64,000 nt of DNA from Marvania coccoides. Its lineage: Eukaryota > Chlorophyta > Trebouxiophyceae > Chlorellales > Chlorellaceae. The notes below the pieces were generated by a model. The model made no database searches. It was not told the DNA's origin and was given only the letters and a program-made list of their open reading frames with translations. A program made the position numbers and the translations under genes. Below are positions 1 through 11,031 of the stretch, piece by piece. The first letter of the stretch is position 1; the number at the start of each line of letters is the position of its first letter. The stretch spans positions 1,612,001 to 1,676,000 of the forward strand of contig OY978099.1 of assembly GCA_963854735.1 (NCBI GenBank). The letters are read 5' to 3'.

Positions 1-440
1 CTCGTCCCCTTCCTCGCCCCCTGCCGCGTCCGCGCCCTCTGCCGCCTGCGCCGCCAGCTGTGCCCCGCTCTGGTCGCTTGGGCCTCGTTTTGGGCTGGTC
101 CAGGTCCACCAGCAGCGTGTCCAGGTTCAACGAGTCGGGGAGGATGAAGTATCTGATGTTGTTGCCGCGGATGGACATCTGGTCCACGTTGATGGGGTTG
201 CGCCCCTTGGGAACAAGCTTCACCGTCTTGAGGTGGGTGTTCATGGCAACGTCCACGCCCGCAATGGTGCCGTACACCACCGTGCCGTTCTTCAGCTCTA
301 TTTGCACCTTTTCATTCGCCAGTTTCATGAGAAACCTGCACGCACGAGCCAGAGTTTTTGGGGAGGGATGATCGATTTGATGGCTGCATGATAAAAATGA
401 AACGGCTTTTTTAATGTTCTCACCTCACGAGCTTCACCAT
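1..440 (-). CDS. SMD1: Small nuclear ribonucleoprotein Sm D1 (3' end off window)
   Basis: Core Sm-ring subunit of spliceosomal U snRNPs. Two exons are visible. Exon 1 is 440-424, encoding MVKLV plus the first two bases of Arg. An 88-nt GT-AG intron (423-336) follows, and exon 2 runs from 335 off the left edge. The joined start [20 protein letters not shown] and the later Sm2 segment [20 protein letters not shown] match Sm D1 closely. The C-terminus becomes a Gly-Arg tail ([10 protein letters not shown] type), the usual site of symmetric arginine methylation and SMN-type binding. The stop codon lies outside the window. The short first exon would be missed by ORF calling alone. Confidence 0.95.
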
Positions 441-831
441 CGTGCCTAGTTGTTATCCCAAAGCCGCTCCTTGAACTGCCCCGCCTCTCTGATATGGCAA
501 AATAAAATAAAATGATTGTTTGGCTGCGATGAAATCTTCCAGGCGTACTTATTCGAGTGTTCCTCCAACGTTTTTTCTGTAATTATCGTTATAATATAAA
601 ACTAATCGTCAGAGAACACAGTTTCAGGCCTTTCCAGCCTCGACCAAACTTTGAAATAAAAAAACTTGAATTTTCGGTCGGGTTTCAGAGCTGGAAACAG
701 TTTGAAAATATATATATGAAAAACCTTACTGGTATAAACACCATGCCACGAGCGGAGCCTCTATCAGTTGCTTCTCCCAACAGCCCTTCAAATTAATTCC
801 AACTTGTTTCCCTTCTTGGAAAGCGAGCCAA
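441..831. other. Intergenic, divergent spacer
   Basis: AT-rich spacer between the start of SmD1 (minus) and the start of the DUF155 gene (plus); it presumably holds both promoters. No conserved ORF or RNA was recognised. Confidence 0.6.
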
Positions 832-2220
832 ATGGACAGGGGGAGGTCGTTTGACGACATTGACCTGGGGAGATCGAGCAGCCACGACGATGGCCCGGAG
901 GAGCGGTACAGGGACGTGGGACGAAGCGTCTCAGCTCCACGAGAGCGGGGCGGAACTGAAAGACAGGTAAGAGCCTCAAATTTTCCCTCCCTACGCTCCC
1001 GGTTTATATAAATTGTTTACCCGCCCTCTTTTCTTTCCATCCCCGCCTGCAGCGGATGCACCACATGCCCATCAATCGCCCCATCAACCTGCCTGGCCGC
1101 TCTCAAGGCCGGTTGGTGTTTCTAGGCCCAGGGTGGGTTGAGCCAGCGCTGTTCTCAGACCCTCTGCCGCCGGACGCGCTTCCTGAGCCCGTGCCCTCGC
1201 ACTTCCAGGGCCCTGGGCTGACTGTGAGGGTGCGGTGCTACTGTGTGGGCGAAGCGTTTGACCGTAGCAAGCTGCAGGACCAAATTCTGAAGCGGTCGTC
1301 AGCGTCCTCGGTGCGAGCCTACCCCGAGGTGCTGTGCTCCACATACCACGTGACGGGGGACGCCAAGGTGCAGGGCGACATTTTTTACTATGACTGGGGG
1401 TGCGTCGTGTTTTGGGGGCTGGACAAGAGCGCGGAGCGACACATTCTGCGGGAGATTGCGGAGCCGTGCGTGGCGGGGGGAGAACCGTTGCCGCCGGAGC
1501 GGCGGGAGCGCGACCGGCTGCGGGTGCTGTACACAGCCAGCCCGAAGACTGTGATGGAAAACGACACCCTGGCGCTACACTTTCGATTTGCAACAGACTT
1601 CGAGGTGAAGATGGCGGTGTCATTCGCACTGGCGCAGTCCACCAAGCTCAGTGCGGCGGAAGAGGACCTGCGGCGAATGGGGAAGCGGCTGGCGTACGTG
1701 CCTGGGATGCTGGCCGAGAGCGGCGAGGTGCCACCGGAGCGGGACACGCTGCGCGCGATAGGGCGGCTTTACAAACAGATGGCGGCTGTCACGCTGCTGG
1801 GGGCGGCGCTGGACTTGCCGGATGCGATGGACTCTGCACCGTCCAACATCAGGGAGCTGTACAAGGCAACGTACGACTACTTGGAGGTGGCAGAGCGCTT
1901 GGTAAGGAAACTGCCTGCGACCACAGCTATTGTGTAATACCAGTTTTGGCGTTCAGAGAACTGCGTATCAGCGGGTTCATCACATATCACCCTAACTGAA
2001 ACTTTCGAATGCTGCTGTTTGTGCTGTTGCGTTGCAGAACCTGGTGAACGAGCGATTTGGCATTCTGCGGGAGATGCTGGAGATTTGCCGAACGCTGGGC
2101 CAGCAGGCGCACTACACCTACCTGGAGTCGATCATAATGTGGCTGGTGGGGGTGTGCTCCTTCCTGGCAGTGCTGCAGCTCATCGCCTTTTTGAACTGGA
2201 AACCTTCTTGGCGAGAATAG
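832..2220 (+). CDS. DUF155 / RMD1-family membrane protein
   Basis: Three exons: 832-966, 1053-1901 and 2038-2220, all in phase, giving 388 aa. The family (yeast Rmd1, fission yeast Sif2/Sif3, human RMND1) is conserved in eukaryotes; RMND1 acts in mitochondrial translation, while the role of the other members is poorly defined. Seen here: a polar, Ser/Arg-rich N-terminus; the DUF155 core from about residue 80 (VRCYCVGEAFD, then DIFYYDWGCVVFWGLD, then TDFEVKMAVSFALAQSTKLS); and a C-terminal NERFGILREMLEICR helix followed by one membrane span (about residues 362-382). That is the usual family architecture. Exon 1 was chosen because 832 is an ATG leading to a clean GTAAGA donor in phase 0. An AATAAA lies about 50 nt after the stop. 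Confidence 0.85.
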
Positions 2221-3316
2221 GTTATTATTGCTTTTGCGTACTTGCTACATTATGCCATTTTGACTCCTTTTGAATAAAGATAGCAGGGCAGCAATTTTGT
2301 TTTGAGTCGCTGACGTTTGGACATCACTGAGTTAGCTTCTGCTGGTGCATCATCTTGTTTGCCTCGTTTATTACAAAATATATCATGGGATAGGAGCTTA
2401 TATATATATATATATATCAAGGATGGGATAGGAGCTTGTATACATTGCTAGAAGCATATCATGCTGCGGCAAGTCGAGGGAAAAGGAAGGGGGGGCAGCA
2501 GGAAAAGGGAGGAGGGGAAGAAAGGAAAGCATTCATCAATTCAATTTTTCCTTTCCTCTGAATTATTTTGGCGCCCGATTTGGGCGATAGTGTAAGAAAC
2601 CTGAATGATCAATTAATTGAAAATATACGAATTCGCACGCCCAGTGGACTCTGAAGATAATTGAGCTCTTTGAAGAGAGCACAGGAGGGGCGGAAGGAGT
2701 CGAGGGACATGAATGAAGGTGATGAAGAACAAGCTACGTGGGTCGATACAGGGAGTCAGCCACTGGAAAGAAACATTTGTTCAACGAGGCAAAGTCAGCA
2801 ATACATGCAATGAATATGCGTTCTTCTTGGAAGGGATAAAAATGCACAGACGGTGGGGTTTTCTATTGTTGGCCAAAAGAAAAAGAAAAGGGCCGCGGAG
2901 AAAAGAGTGCTGTCATGCCGAAATGCAAAAATATAAATACGGGTGAATTTTGGTTCGAGCTGTTGCACAGTGGAGCAACGGTAGTTGAGGCAGCGGCGGA
3001 AAGAAAAATAAAGCAGGGTCTCAGTATTCAGATGGAAACCGCCAAACACAAAGTCACCAAAAGATGGATAGTCACAAAAATCATGGTCGATCATTTACGT
3101 TTGCGATTGTGGGGCACAGAAACAATGCTGCACAGCGAATGAATGGGGAGAAAATTTGTAAAAAAAATATGAGTGCGCGTGTGCATGTACAGAAAGTAGA
3201 AAATAAAATAATTTTGCATTTGCTTGGTTAACATCATACTAGAGGTTTTCGTCATGGGAATATATTTCATTTACTTCAGACCAACTCAGGGTTGAGCTTA
3301 GAACAGGTCCCATTCT
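2221..3316. other. Intergenic, AT-rich with TA repeat
   Basis: No credible gene. A (TA)n run sits near 2399-2416, flanked by two copies of an imperfect direct repeat containing GGGATAGGAGCTT (about 2385-2400 and 2425-2440). The stretch from 2700 to 3150 is purine-rich on the plus strand; its small ORFs have no recognisable features. Confidence 0.5.
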
Positions 3317-3895
3317 TCAGGGAACTACTGCCTCCAAGCTGCGCTCAGGAAAATGATCCCTCATCTGCGCTTCGATTGAGGTCAAGAAGTCCTGCGTTTC
3401 TTGGTGGGTGGGGCGGCCGAAGAGGCAGCGGGCCACTGGAGGCCTCACAGGGGAGGGCTCATCGTCGAGGAGGGGGTCTGTTTGGGGGAGTACATGCGTT
3501 GGGTCAGCGGGAAGACGTTCAGCTGGGAGGGGCTCAGCACAAGGGGGCAGGGGGAGGGCCTCTGCCGGGCTGGCGTGGTCCGAGTTGGGAGTGCTGGGAG
3601 CGCTCATCGCCAGGTACTGCGGGCGCTTGGTGGTTGTAGATATGAACGAAATATGCGATATTTTGCGGGAGAAAGCCTGCCTCCGGCCGGCAGTGTTGCG
3701 CAGGCCTCCGTCTTTGTCAGATCGATCTTTTTGAAGAGGGAAGAGGGTGGTGGCAGCCGCAGGGGCGGGTGGGATGCTGTCGTCGGTGTCAAAAGTCAAA
3801 GTCATGGTTGTCTGCAGGATGAAACAGAGGCAGCAAGACATAAACTTTCCCGTGTTTTGTGAATCAATGATTGCAGGCACCGTATTGCTGTGCAT
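3317..3895 (-). CDS. Possible KIP/KRP-type CDK inhibitor (fragment or incomplete model)
   Basis: Minus-strand reading frame of up to 192 codons; a likely splice acceptor (CAG before 3811) suggests the conserved part starts near MTLTFDTDD (ATG at 3805) after an unseen upstream exon. The protein is Pro/Ser-rich with the C-terminal segment RCLFGRPTHQETQDFLTSIE. RxLFG is the cyclin-docking motif of animal Cip/Kip proteins, and PTxxExxDF resembles the start of the plant KRP inhibitory domain. The remainder expected of a CDI domain (an aromatic NFDF-like core and a GR(Y/F)EW end) is absent: the frame stops at 3319-3317, although the sequence EEWDLF then stop occurs immediately downstream in another frame. 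It could be a truncated inhibitor, a frameshifted copy, or a coincidental match. Function is inferred only. Confidence 0.35.
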   Translation of the reverse strand: MHSNTVPAIIDSQNTGKFMSCCLCFILQTTMTLTFDTDDSIPPAPAAATTLFPLQKDRSDKDGGLRNTAGRRQAFSRKISHISFISTTTKRPQYLAMSAPSTPNSDHASPAEALPLPPCAEPLPAERLPADPTHVLPQTDPLLDDEPSPVRPPVARCLFGRPTHQETQDFLTSIEAQMRDHFPERSLEAVVP

Positions 3896-4809
3896 ACCGT
3901 CAGGCGTGTCAGTCTAGGGTCACGGAAAACATGTGGGTTTGCTTGAAACAGCCTTAAATCACGCCAATAAAGAGACACCGGGAGCGGCTACATTGTATTC
4001 CTTCTTTCTTTTGAGGTTGACTCGGAACATTCCGCGCCTCATGCCGCATAGCTTTTCAGCCGACAGCAACAATTCACCCCCATGCACCCGTGTCCAATCT
4101 TACAGATGACCAGGCGACGGGGTGCCTTCAAAACAGCTAAAACAAGTGTTTAGCAGGCGACGCTGTTTTTGTTGCTGCAAGGGAGAAATCATGTGGCTCT
4201 CCTGGCCCACACCTGCGCTGATACTCAGGGGCATCCTATCATTTTGAGCTAGGGCTGCGCTCTCCTAATCCTTCTACCAGGACAGCACCACAGTCGGCGG
4301 CGGAGGTCGGCGGAGAACTCAACAACACTGTTGGAGAAAAAAATGGGTGGCTGGCCACTGCGCCATGGAATGCACACATGTGGCTTTTCCCAAAACCGTC
4401 CTGGTTCCCGTCCTAGGCCATGACTTAAATTCAAAAAAGACTGTGATCAAAAGATTTAGACTTTGTGTTGTGCTTTTGGCAGGTTTCGCGGTGCAGTTCA
4501 CCAACAGCTGGTGCTAGCCCCCGATTTCCTCACGAAATGCGAGCAAACGGCGAAAGCAAATCGTGGAAGGGCTGATTCAGCAGCAAGTCCTTTCTTCCCC
4601 CTAACGAATTTCAAAGACGTTTTTGTGCCTAGTTGCAAGCATTCCACGCAGTAAATTAAGAACCATTTTTCTCTCTCTCGCGCCTCCCAGGGCTCTGCGC
4701 AAGTTGACTGTCCTTGCCTAAACTGAAATTTAGTTTCAATCGACCCCTTTTCCTGCCCCTTTTCTCTCTTTTCTCGCACGTTTGAAGCACACGCAAAATA
4801 TATTAACTT
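3896..4809. other. Intergenic spacer
   Basis: Between the possible KIP gene (minus) and the patatin gene (plus). Nothing convincing was seen, although an upstream exon of the KIP-like gene and the 5' UTR of the patatin gene may lie here. Confidence 0.4.
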
Positions 4810-6674
4810 ATGAGGAGGGTGGGCCCCCCTCCCGCTGAGCTGTGCGCGCCAAGCACTTCCCAGCGACAGAATGCTCGAATCAAACCCCAAGTTTCTCGCA
4901 GCGTCGTTGTCGCCCGGGCCACCCGCGACGCGTCTGTGATCCAGAATTTGGTTTCCAGCCCGCGCGCAGCCTCCGCGCGGCCCGCTAGCACGCGACCCGT
5001 CCCTGCACCTGCAGCAAAGGTTGAAACCTACGCGGTGAGTCAACACAGAGCTAGCTTACAATATCCTTCCGCCCACCTGCTCACCCTCTTTATTCCCTTA
5101 TTCCTGCAGTCGTTGCCCCCCACCTCCACCTTCTCCGGCCGCCTGCAGAGCTGGCTGCCTTGGTCGTCGTCCTCAGCTGCCTCAATAATCCCGCTGGCCA
5201 GCGAGCTCTCCCCTGCAGGCTGCGTCTCCCACGACGAGGCCGCGATGCTGGGCGACGGCATGGCCAGCGCCTCAGCTGCCCCTCCTCCCCCCAAACCGCG
5301 CCGCAGCTGGTCAGTCATGTCCCGCCGCAGCAGCGGAGGAGCAGCCACCACCACCTCCTCCGCTTCTTCCTCCGCGCCCGCCTCTGCCCTACCCCATCAG
5401 GGCCCCGTGCGCGTGGACCACGCCACTCTGCAGGTGCTGCGCCAGCGTGTGCTGGCCAGGTCAGCCCCTGGCGCCCGCCAAGACAACTTCAAGCTGGGCT
5501 TGGTGGTGGAGGGCGGAGGCATGCGGGGGTGCGTGTCTGGCGGCGCCCTGCAGGCGCTGGACGACGCCAACATCCGCAACGCTTTCGACGCCGTGTATGG
5601 TTCCTCCGCTGGCGCCATCAACGCCTCGTTCTTCCTGGCCAAGCAGCTGGACGGCGTCAACATCTACCACGACCACATCGCCTCGGAGGAGTTTATCGAC
5701 CTGCGCCGCCTGCTGTCACGCCGCCCGGGGCTGCCCCCCGCCCTGAACCTTGACTACCTGTTGGACCACGTCATGCGCTCGGTGCACCCTCTAGACCACG
5801 ACGCAGTCTTAGCCTCCCCCATTCCGCTGAAAATCGCGGCCTCCTCGCTGGACTCGCTGTCCCCGGTGCTGCTGCAGGACTTTGTGGACAAGCACGACCT
5901 GTTCACCAGCATGCGGGCGTCGGCAACGGTGCCCGAGGTGGCGGGAGGGCCCGTGAACCACAGGGGACACAGGCTGGTGGACGCAGCGGTGTTTGAGGTG
6001 AGGAAAGCGCATCGGCTATAGCGTTGTGTGCAAATATTCAGCAAATTTGCTGCATGCAAGAATTTCAAGTTCCCTCTTCTCATGCTCTTAACCCCCCACC
6101 CCCCCCACCCCCAAATCAAATTAAATTGCAGGCCGTGCCCTTCCGCAGCGCCATCGCCGACGGCTGCACCCACGTGCTGGTGCTGTGCACGCGCCCTGCC
6201 CCCCAGCGCAAGTCCTACCTGGACCAGGCGCTGGCAGACGCCGTGGAGGCAGCGGTGAAGCGAGCTGTGATGTCGCCCGAGTACATGCGCCCGGCGTGGA
6301 AGGCTGAGGTTGAGACCCTGGTGAAGGACGGGCTCAGCCAGGACGAGATGCTGCTGCGGTCGTTTGATGAAGACGCAGAGCAGCTGCCGTGGTTTGCGGG
6401 CAGCCATGTGTTCCCTGTGTACCCCTCTTCCCCAGGGGCCGCGTTCTCCCCGCTGTGCACCGACGTGCCCACGCTCAAGGCGGGGGTGGCGGAGGGACGT
6501 CGCGCGGCACTGCGAGTGATGCGTGCCGTGCTGGGCGACATCGTGGACTTTTCTAAACTGACAGAATCTGAATTTGAGGCGACCAACATTGTGCCCATCC
6601 CTCAGCGGAAGGGCCGGTTTTCCTCCTCCCGTGAGAAGAATAACAACAAATTACCCTTGGTATCTCAATTATAA
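4810..6674 (+). CDS. Patatin-like phospholipase, probably plastid-targeted
   Basis: Acyl hydrolase using a Ser-Asp dyad. Exons are 4810-5034, 5110-5997 and 6132-6674 (551 aa). The first intron is 75 nt with no stop, so a naive ORF reads through it. Visible motifs: oxyanion-hole GGGMRG near residue 210, nucleophile elbow GSSAG near residue 239, and catalytic Asp in VDAAV near residue 367 (the common form is DG(G/A); here it is DAA). This resembles the RssA-type bacterial/plant patatin group. The first ~200 residues are basic and Ser/Ala/Pro-rich (MRRVGPPPAELC...), consistent with an organelle transit peptide. The C-terminus after EATNIVPIPQRKG looks unconserved, so a further intron near 6632 (CCCGTGAG) cannot be excluded. 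Confidence 0.88.
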
Positions 6675-8177
6675 ACACCCCTCCCCTTTCTCAAAGTGTT
6701 GGAATGCGGGGACGACCGGGCTGAGCTCCAATCCTCTCTTTCCTTTTGAAAAAAATGCTGAAAGTTACCCTTTTGTCATTTTGACGAATTCATCCGTTAC
6801 TCTGTCCTTTTATTTTCTTTTTGGCTCACAAACCGATTATTTCTTCTTCTCATTTTGTTGCGGGGCCAACAGCGCTCCTTGAACGAGACAAAACCGTATT
6901 TGACCCCCCTTTTTTTGGCATCTTCTTTTCCTTCATTCTTTCCCACCTCGTTCGGCTTACGTTTTTGGCTTTTTTTCTTTTTGAACTGTATAATGTTTCG
7001 AGGCGCATGATTCACCGCCCATTTTGGCATTTGCTTTTTTGTAACAGAGAATTTATTTTATTTTGACTTAGTCACAGGCACAGGGATTTTTCATTCAGCA
7101 AGCTGGCATCCAATGGAGGTGGTTGAAGATGGGTTTTCGTCCAAGCAGTTTTCGATAACTAGACTTGAAACTAGACTTGCTTGGGGTCATGCCGTTTAAT
7201 TTTATTTAAAATATTAAACGCGTAAGCAGCGGACTGTGGGCATATGTGGGCACAATGAGTGCCTGGAAACATTAGCAGCGTGAAGCTGCCGACTACTCAA
7301 AGAACCTGATTTGAGAGAGAAGCAGCCGCATACCCATATTTATTGAGCGCTCAAGATGCAACTGCTATTGTTCCGTTGCTAACATAAATACCTGCTCCAC
7401 AAATATGTATGTTTTACGGTCCATATTCATGCTATCGTTTTTAATTTTTTGATTACCCACTGATTATCGTTAGAATCCCATTTAATGCCAGAAAGTGATT
7501 ATAGCTCCCATCTTTTCGGATATTTTACCATCTGCCCAGGCAGTGTATCGGCATTACCGGTGCAGACCTCGCAAAACCATTAATGCAATCTTAGCTAGCA
7601 GGGTGCGATTGGCAATGAGCTGAGAGCCGCCTACCTTGACCTCCAGCGTGGCTTTGAAAGGCAGTTGCAATGCTGCCAACCTGCGAGCGGTGGCGGCGAT
7701 TTCACAACACCATTACGCTCTGTACACGTATATTTAACGCCCAAATTGCTGTGATATATATCAATGAATGTGTTCCGCGGCAAAATTTCTCGTTAGACTC
7801 CTGTCAAGAGTTTCATTGAGATTTCTCAAGAGCGCCTGGTGGGGAAGGGCGGCCTCGCCGGCACATTCCTTTTCCTACCTATTACGCCCGGCATGGCAGC
7901 CCCTCCACCCGCAGATGTACCCCTTTATCGGCCAGGCCCTGCCTTTCTGCCCCTGGTCTCTGCCACAAGCTGAAGCCCGGCAGCAGAAATTCAAAAAGAA
8001 ACATCCAACTAAAAAACGCCAGTGCATGCGCGCAACTTATTATTATTTTATTGTAATATTTAACTTTTAAACTAGACTAATTCAGGCTCCTGGCACAGCG
8101 AGGAACTAAATTTTACAAGATTTAATTTTCTGATCATCCGCAATTTCGCAACATCAAACGCCCAACAGCCCCCCAAA
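6675..8177. other. Long AT-rich intergenic region
   Basis: About 1.5 kb with no gene I can support. It contains a tandem 12-bp duplication (ACTAGACTTGAA-like, 7158-7180) and pyrimidine-rich tracts at 6780-7070. Small ORFs such as 7768-8070 lack any recognisable domain. Confidence 0.5.
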
Positions 8178-10831
8178 ATGGAGTGGTTTGACGAGCAGGA
8201 GGGCCAGGAAACCGGGCTGGACGCTGCGTTCACGGTGATCGGCGAGGGCCCTCCAGCGCTGACCGCCCGGCAGGCCAAAACTCTCAAGGACCCAGGAGGC
8301 CCTTGGGAGGCAGCCGCCCGTGACCTCACCCTGCAAGCTTACCCTATACTCCACCCCCAGGAAACGGAGGCCTCCCGCCTGCAGCGCGCCGCGGCTTTTG
8401 ACGCTGTGTGGTTGGCAGTTGAGTCCCGAGTGCGCAGCTGCCTTGACAGCACCGACGCCGCGGTGTTTGCGTCGCTGCTAGATTTTGCGCGCGCTCGACA
8501 CCCCTCCCGTGACGTCCTGCGGTCCACGCCCCCCCACGGCCTCCACCGGCTGCCCACTGGATTGGTTTTGGCCGGCGGCGTTAATTCTGCCGACCACACC
8601 CGCACCTTCCCCAACCTGGCGGCGCACTTGCGAGCGGAAGGGTGTTACGTGGCGCTGCTGCAGCCCCACAACTTTGCGCGCTCCCTGGCTGAGGCCCTGA
8701 ATGCGGCGTTGCGGCAATGGTCGGGGGCAGCTGCGGCAGCAGGGGACTCTGCAGACGCCCTGGCGGCGTGGTATCGAGATGAGGTGGGAATCGATGATGA
8801 TATTGGCGAAGAAAATTTGGATCCAGCAGCAGCAGCAGCAGCAGAAGTGGCGATAGAGGAAGGAGAAGAGGCGGGGCCCGGCAGCGGGAGGGGGCTGAGG
8901 AGGGCAAATGAGCCCTCGAAACAGGAGGAGAATCAGCGGCGACCGCTGGTGCTGGTGGTGGAGTCTGCCGAGGGTGTGCAGGACAGTTCCCTGTGTGATT
9001 TGGTGACTGTGATGAGTGATGGGTGGACGGGGCTGCCAGTGTGCCTGGTGCTGGGGCTGACCACCAGCGCCGCTGCCCTGAATGACGCGCTGCCGCCCTC
9101 GCTGGTGGGCCGCGCCCTCGACTGCCAGCTCTTCAGCCTGGTGAGCTAACCATGTGTTTTCTTTTTCCAATTTATCACTGCTTCCCTCCTCGTCCAATAA
9201 ACGCCTCGCTAATTTAAATTGGACACTAAACGACGCAGGCGTCAGCCATCGCTCGGCTGGATGCGCTGGTTGACGGGGTGCTGCTGCAGCGCTGGCCTGG
9301 TCTTCTAATGGACCCCGGAGTTGTTTCCACGCTGTGGGAAGACTTCATGATGCACTACTTCAGCCCAGGCATCATAGTGAGAGGCTGGAAGGTGGCAGCG
9401 CTGGCGCACTTCAGGGGACACTTAGCAGCGGGGCTCGCAGCGGCGGCAATTGACGGAGACGCTGCGGCGCTGGCAGCAGCCTGCTCGGAGCTCGACAGCG
9501 CAGCTGCCAGCGCCTTGCGGCGGTCGTTGAGTCTGAAAAGTGGCGGCGGCGCGTCTTCTTCCCTCGGTGCCGTCCTTTCTTCCGTGATATTGGGGTGGGA
9601 GCGATGGGCGCTGGCCATACGCTGTGCTGCATCTGCTGCGCATGCTGTAGGGCTCGCCAACGGATACAACCACTGGCAGCTGTTCCGCGACGCGTCTGTG
9701 CCTAATTTTAACTCCAGCGCGATCGGAAAAGAGCTCCTGGCGAGGTTGGATCAGGGCCTGAAGCAGCTTGACGCAGCAAAGGCGGCGTTGGCGGTGGAAG
9801 GGCTGGAGCGGGTGGCGCAGGGGCATGGCAGCGGCGCAGCGGCGTCGGAGCTGCTAGATCTTTTGAAAGGCGTCAAGGCTGCGTTGGCTGGGGGCAGTGC
9901 AGACGACCAAGCGCCAGCAGCAGCAGCGAAGGAGGCAGGCGAAGAGGAGGGAAGAGGAGCGGCAGCGGGTGCCGAGCAGGAAGCTCCTGCGGTGGAGGGC
10001 AGTTGCAAGGCTGCGCCCAAAAGGAGGGACCGCTACCACAGCAAGGCCTCCCGCACGAACGCTCTCCTGTCAAAAGCCAGGACGCAGGGCGCAGCCAGAA
10101 CAGGCGCGGGTGCGCAGGGCGAGCGAAGCGCCGCGGAAGCCACCGCTCTCCCTGGGGCGCGGGTGGCTGCTGCGCTGTCCCCGTGGCTGTCCCGCTGCTT
10201 GGGGGCGCTGCCGGCTCGCCTGCCGGGTGCTGCAGCGTTGACCTGCCGCGATGTCGGCTGCCTGGACAGCCTCAGCGCGGCCCCCAGAGAGGCCGTGCAC
10301 GCGGCGCTGACCAGGCCAGAGCTGTTTGCTGGCGGACCTTCGTCGGCAGTGGCAGGAACCGCGATATTTGGGATAGGCGGCAACATGGGGGTGACGTGCA
10401 GGGCGGAAGACGCATGCGTGGCGTACCAGCTGTTCGACCAGGACCCCGCGTGTGCCAACGTGGCAGACTGGTTCACCGCCTTCAGAGAGGTGATCACCGA
10501 CGATACGCAAGCAGGTGGCAAGGAAGGAGACGAAGAAGAGGAGGAAGAAGGGCAGGCAGCAGGGAAGAAGCGCAAGGCCAAGGGTGGAAAGGGCAAAGGG
10601 AAGGGCAAAGGCAAGACTGCGCCCCAGCGCCGGCCCAGTGCTGAGGACAAGGAGGAAGAGAGGCGGCGCAAGGTGGCAGCGGCAGAGCTGGACAGGGAGC
10701 TCACTGCACGCTTCTCTCAGGCAGCTGCTGAGCTGCAATTTGTGGGGCTTATCCGACCCACCAAGAAACGGCGCGGGGACAACGTGCAGCGTGCTGTCCA
10801 CATGCCTGCCCCCGTCGCCGGCACCTTTTGA
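8178..10831 (+). CDS. ORC3: Origin recognition complex subunit 3
   Basis: Subunit of the nuclear origin recognition complex that loads MCM helicase. Two exons, 8178-9140 and 9239-10831, give 851 aa. The N-terminal AAA-like part shows TGLVLAGGVNSADHTRTFPN (ORC3 has TGVnxpDH here) and a Walker-B-like LVLVVESAEGV strand. The C-terminal winged-helix part has DACVAYQLFDQDPACANVAD with DWFTAF, and ends RFSQAAAELQFVGLIRPTKK, both typical of ORC3. Family members are usually 650-750 aa; the extra length comes from Ala/Glu-rich insertions (around residues 210-245 and 510-560) and a Gly-Lys run (GKGKGKGKGK, near 10,590-10,620) that could act as a nuclear localisation or DNA-contact tail. It converges with the mitochondrial HSP70 gene 200 bp downstream. 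Confidence 0.92.
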
Positions 10832-11031
10832 ATATATATTTTACGTGTTCCCTGATTGCTATGAATGGTAAATAATAAATTGACCGCTCAATCCGAGCGT
10901 GATTTTGCATTACATGAAACAACTGTTTTTAAAGATTATTTCAACCAGAAGAAAAGAAGAGATTGCGTTTTGATTAAAGGGAGAGAGGCCGTCATTAAAA
11001 TGTTAAAGAAGAACAAATTCAACCGTCATTC

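Noticed and set aside
4498..5046. 182-codon minus-strand ORF over the patatin 5' end
   Set aside because: Overlaps the first coding exon of the patatin gene on the opposite strand and has no family features.
7768..8070. 100-codon ORF upstream of ORC3
   Set aside because: No domain, mixed composition, AT-rich tail and no supporting splice or homology signal.
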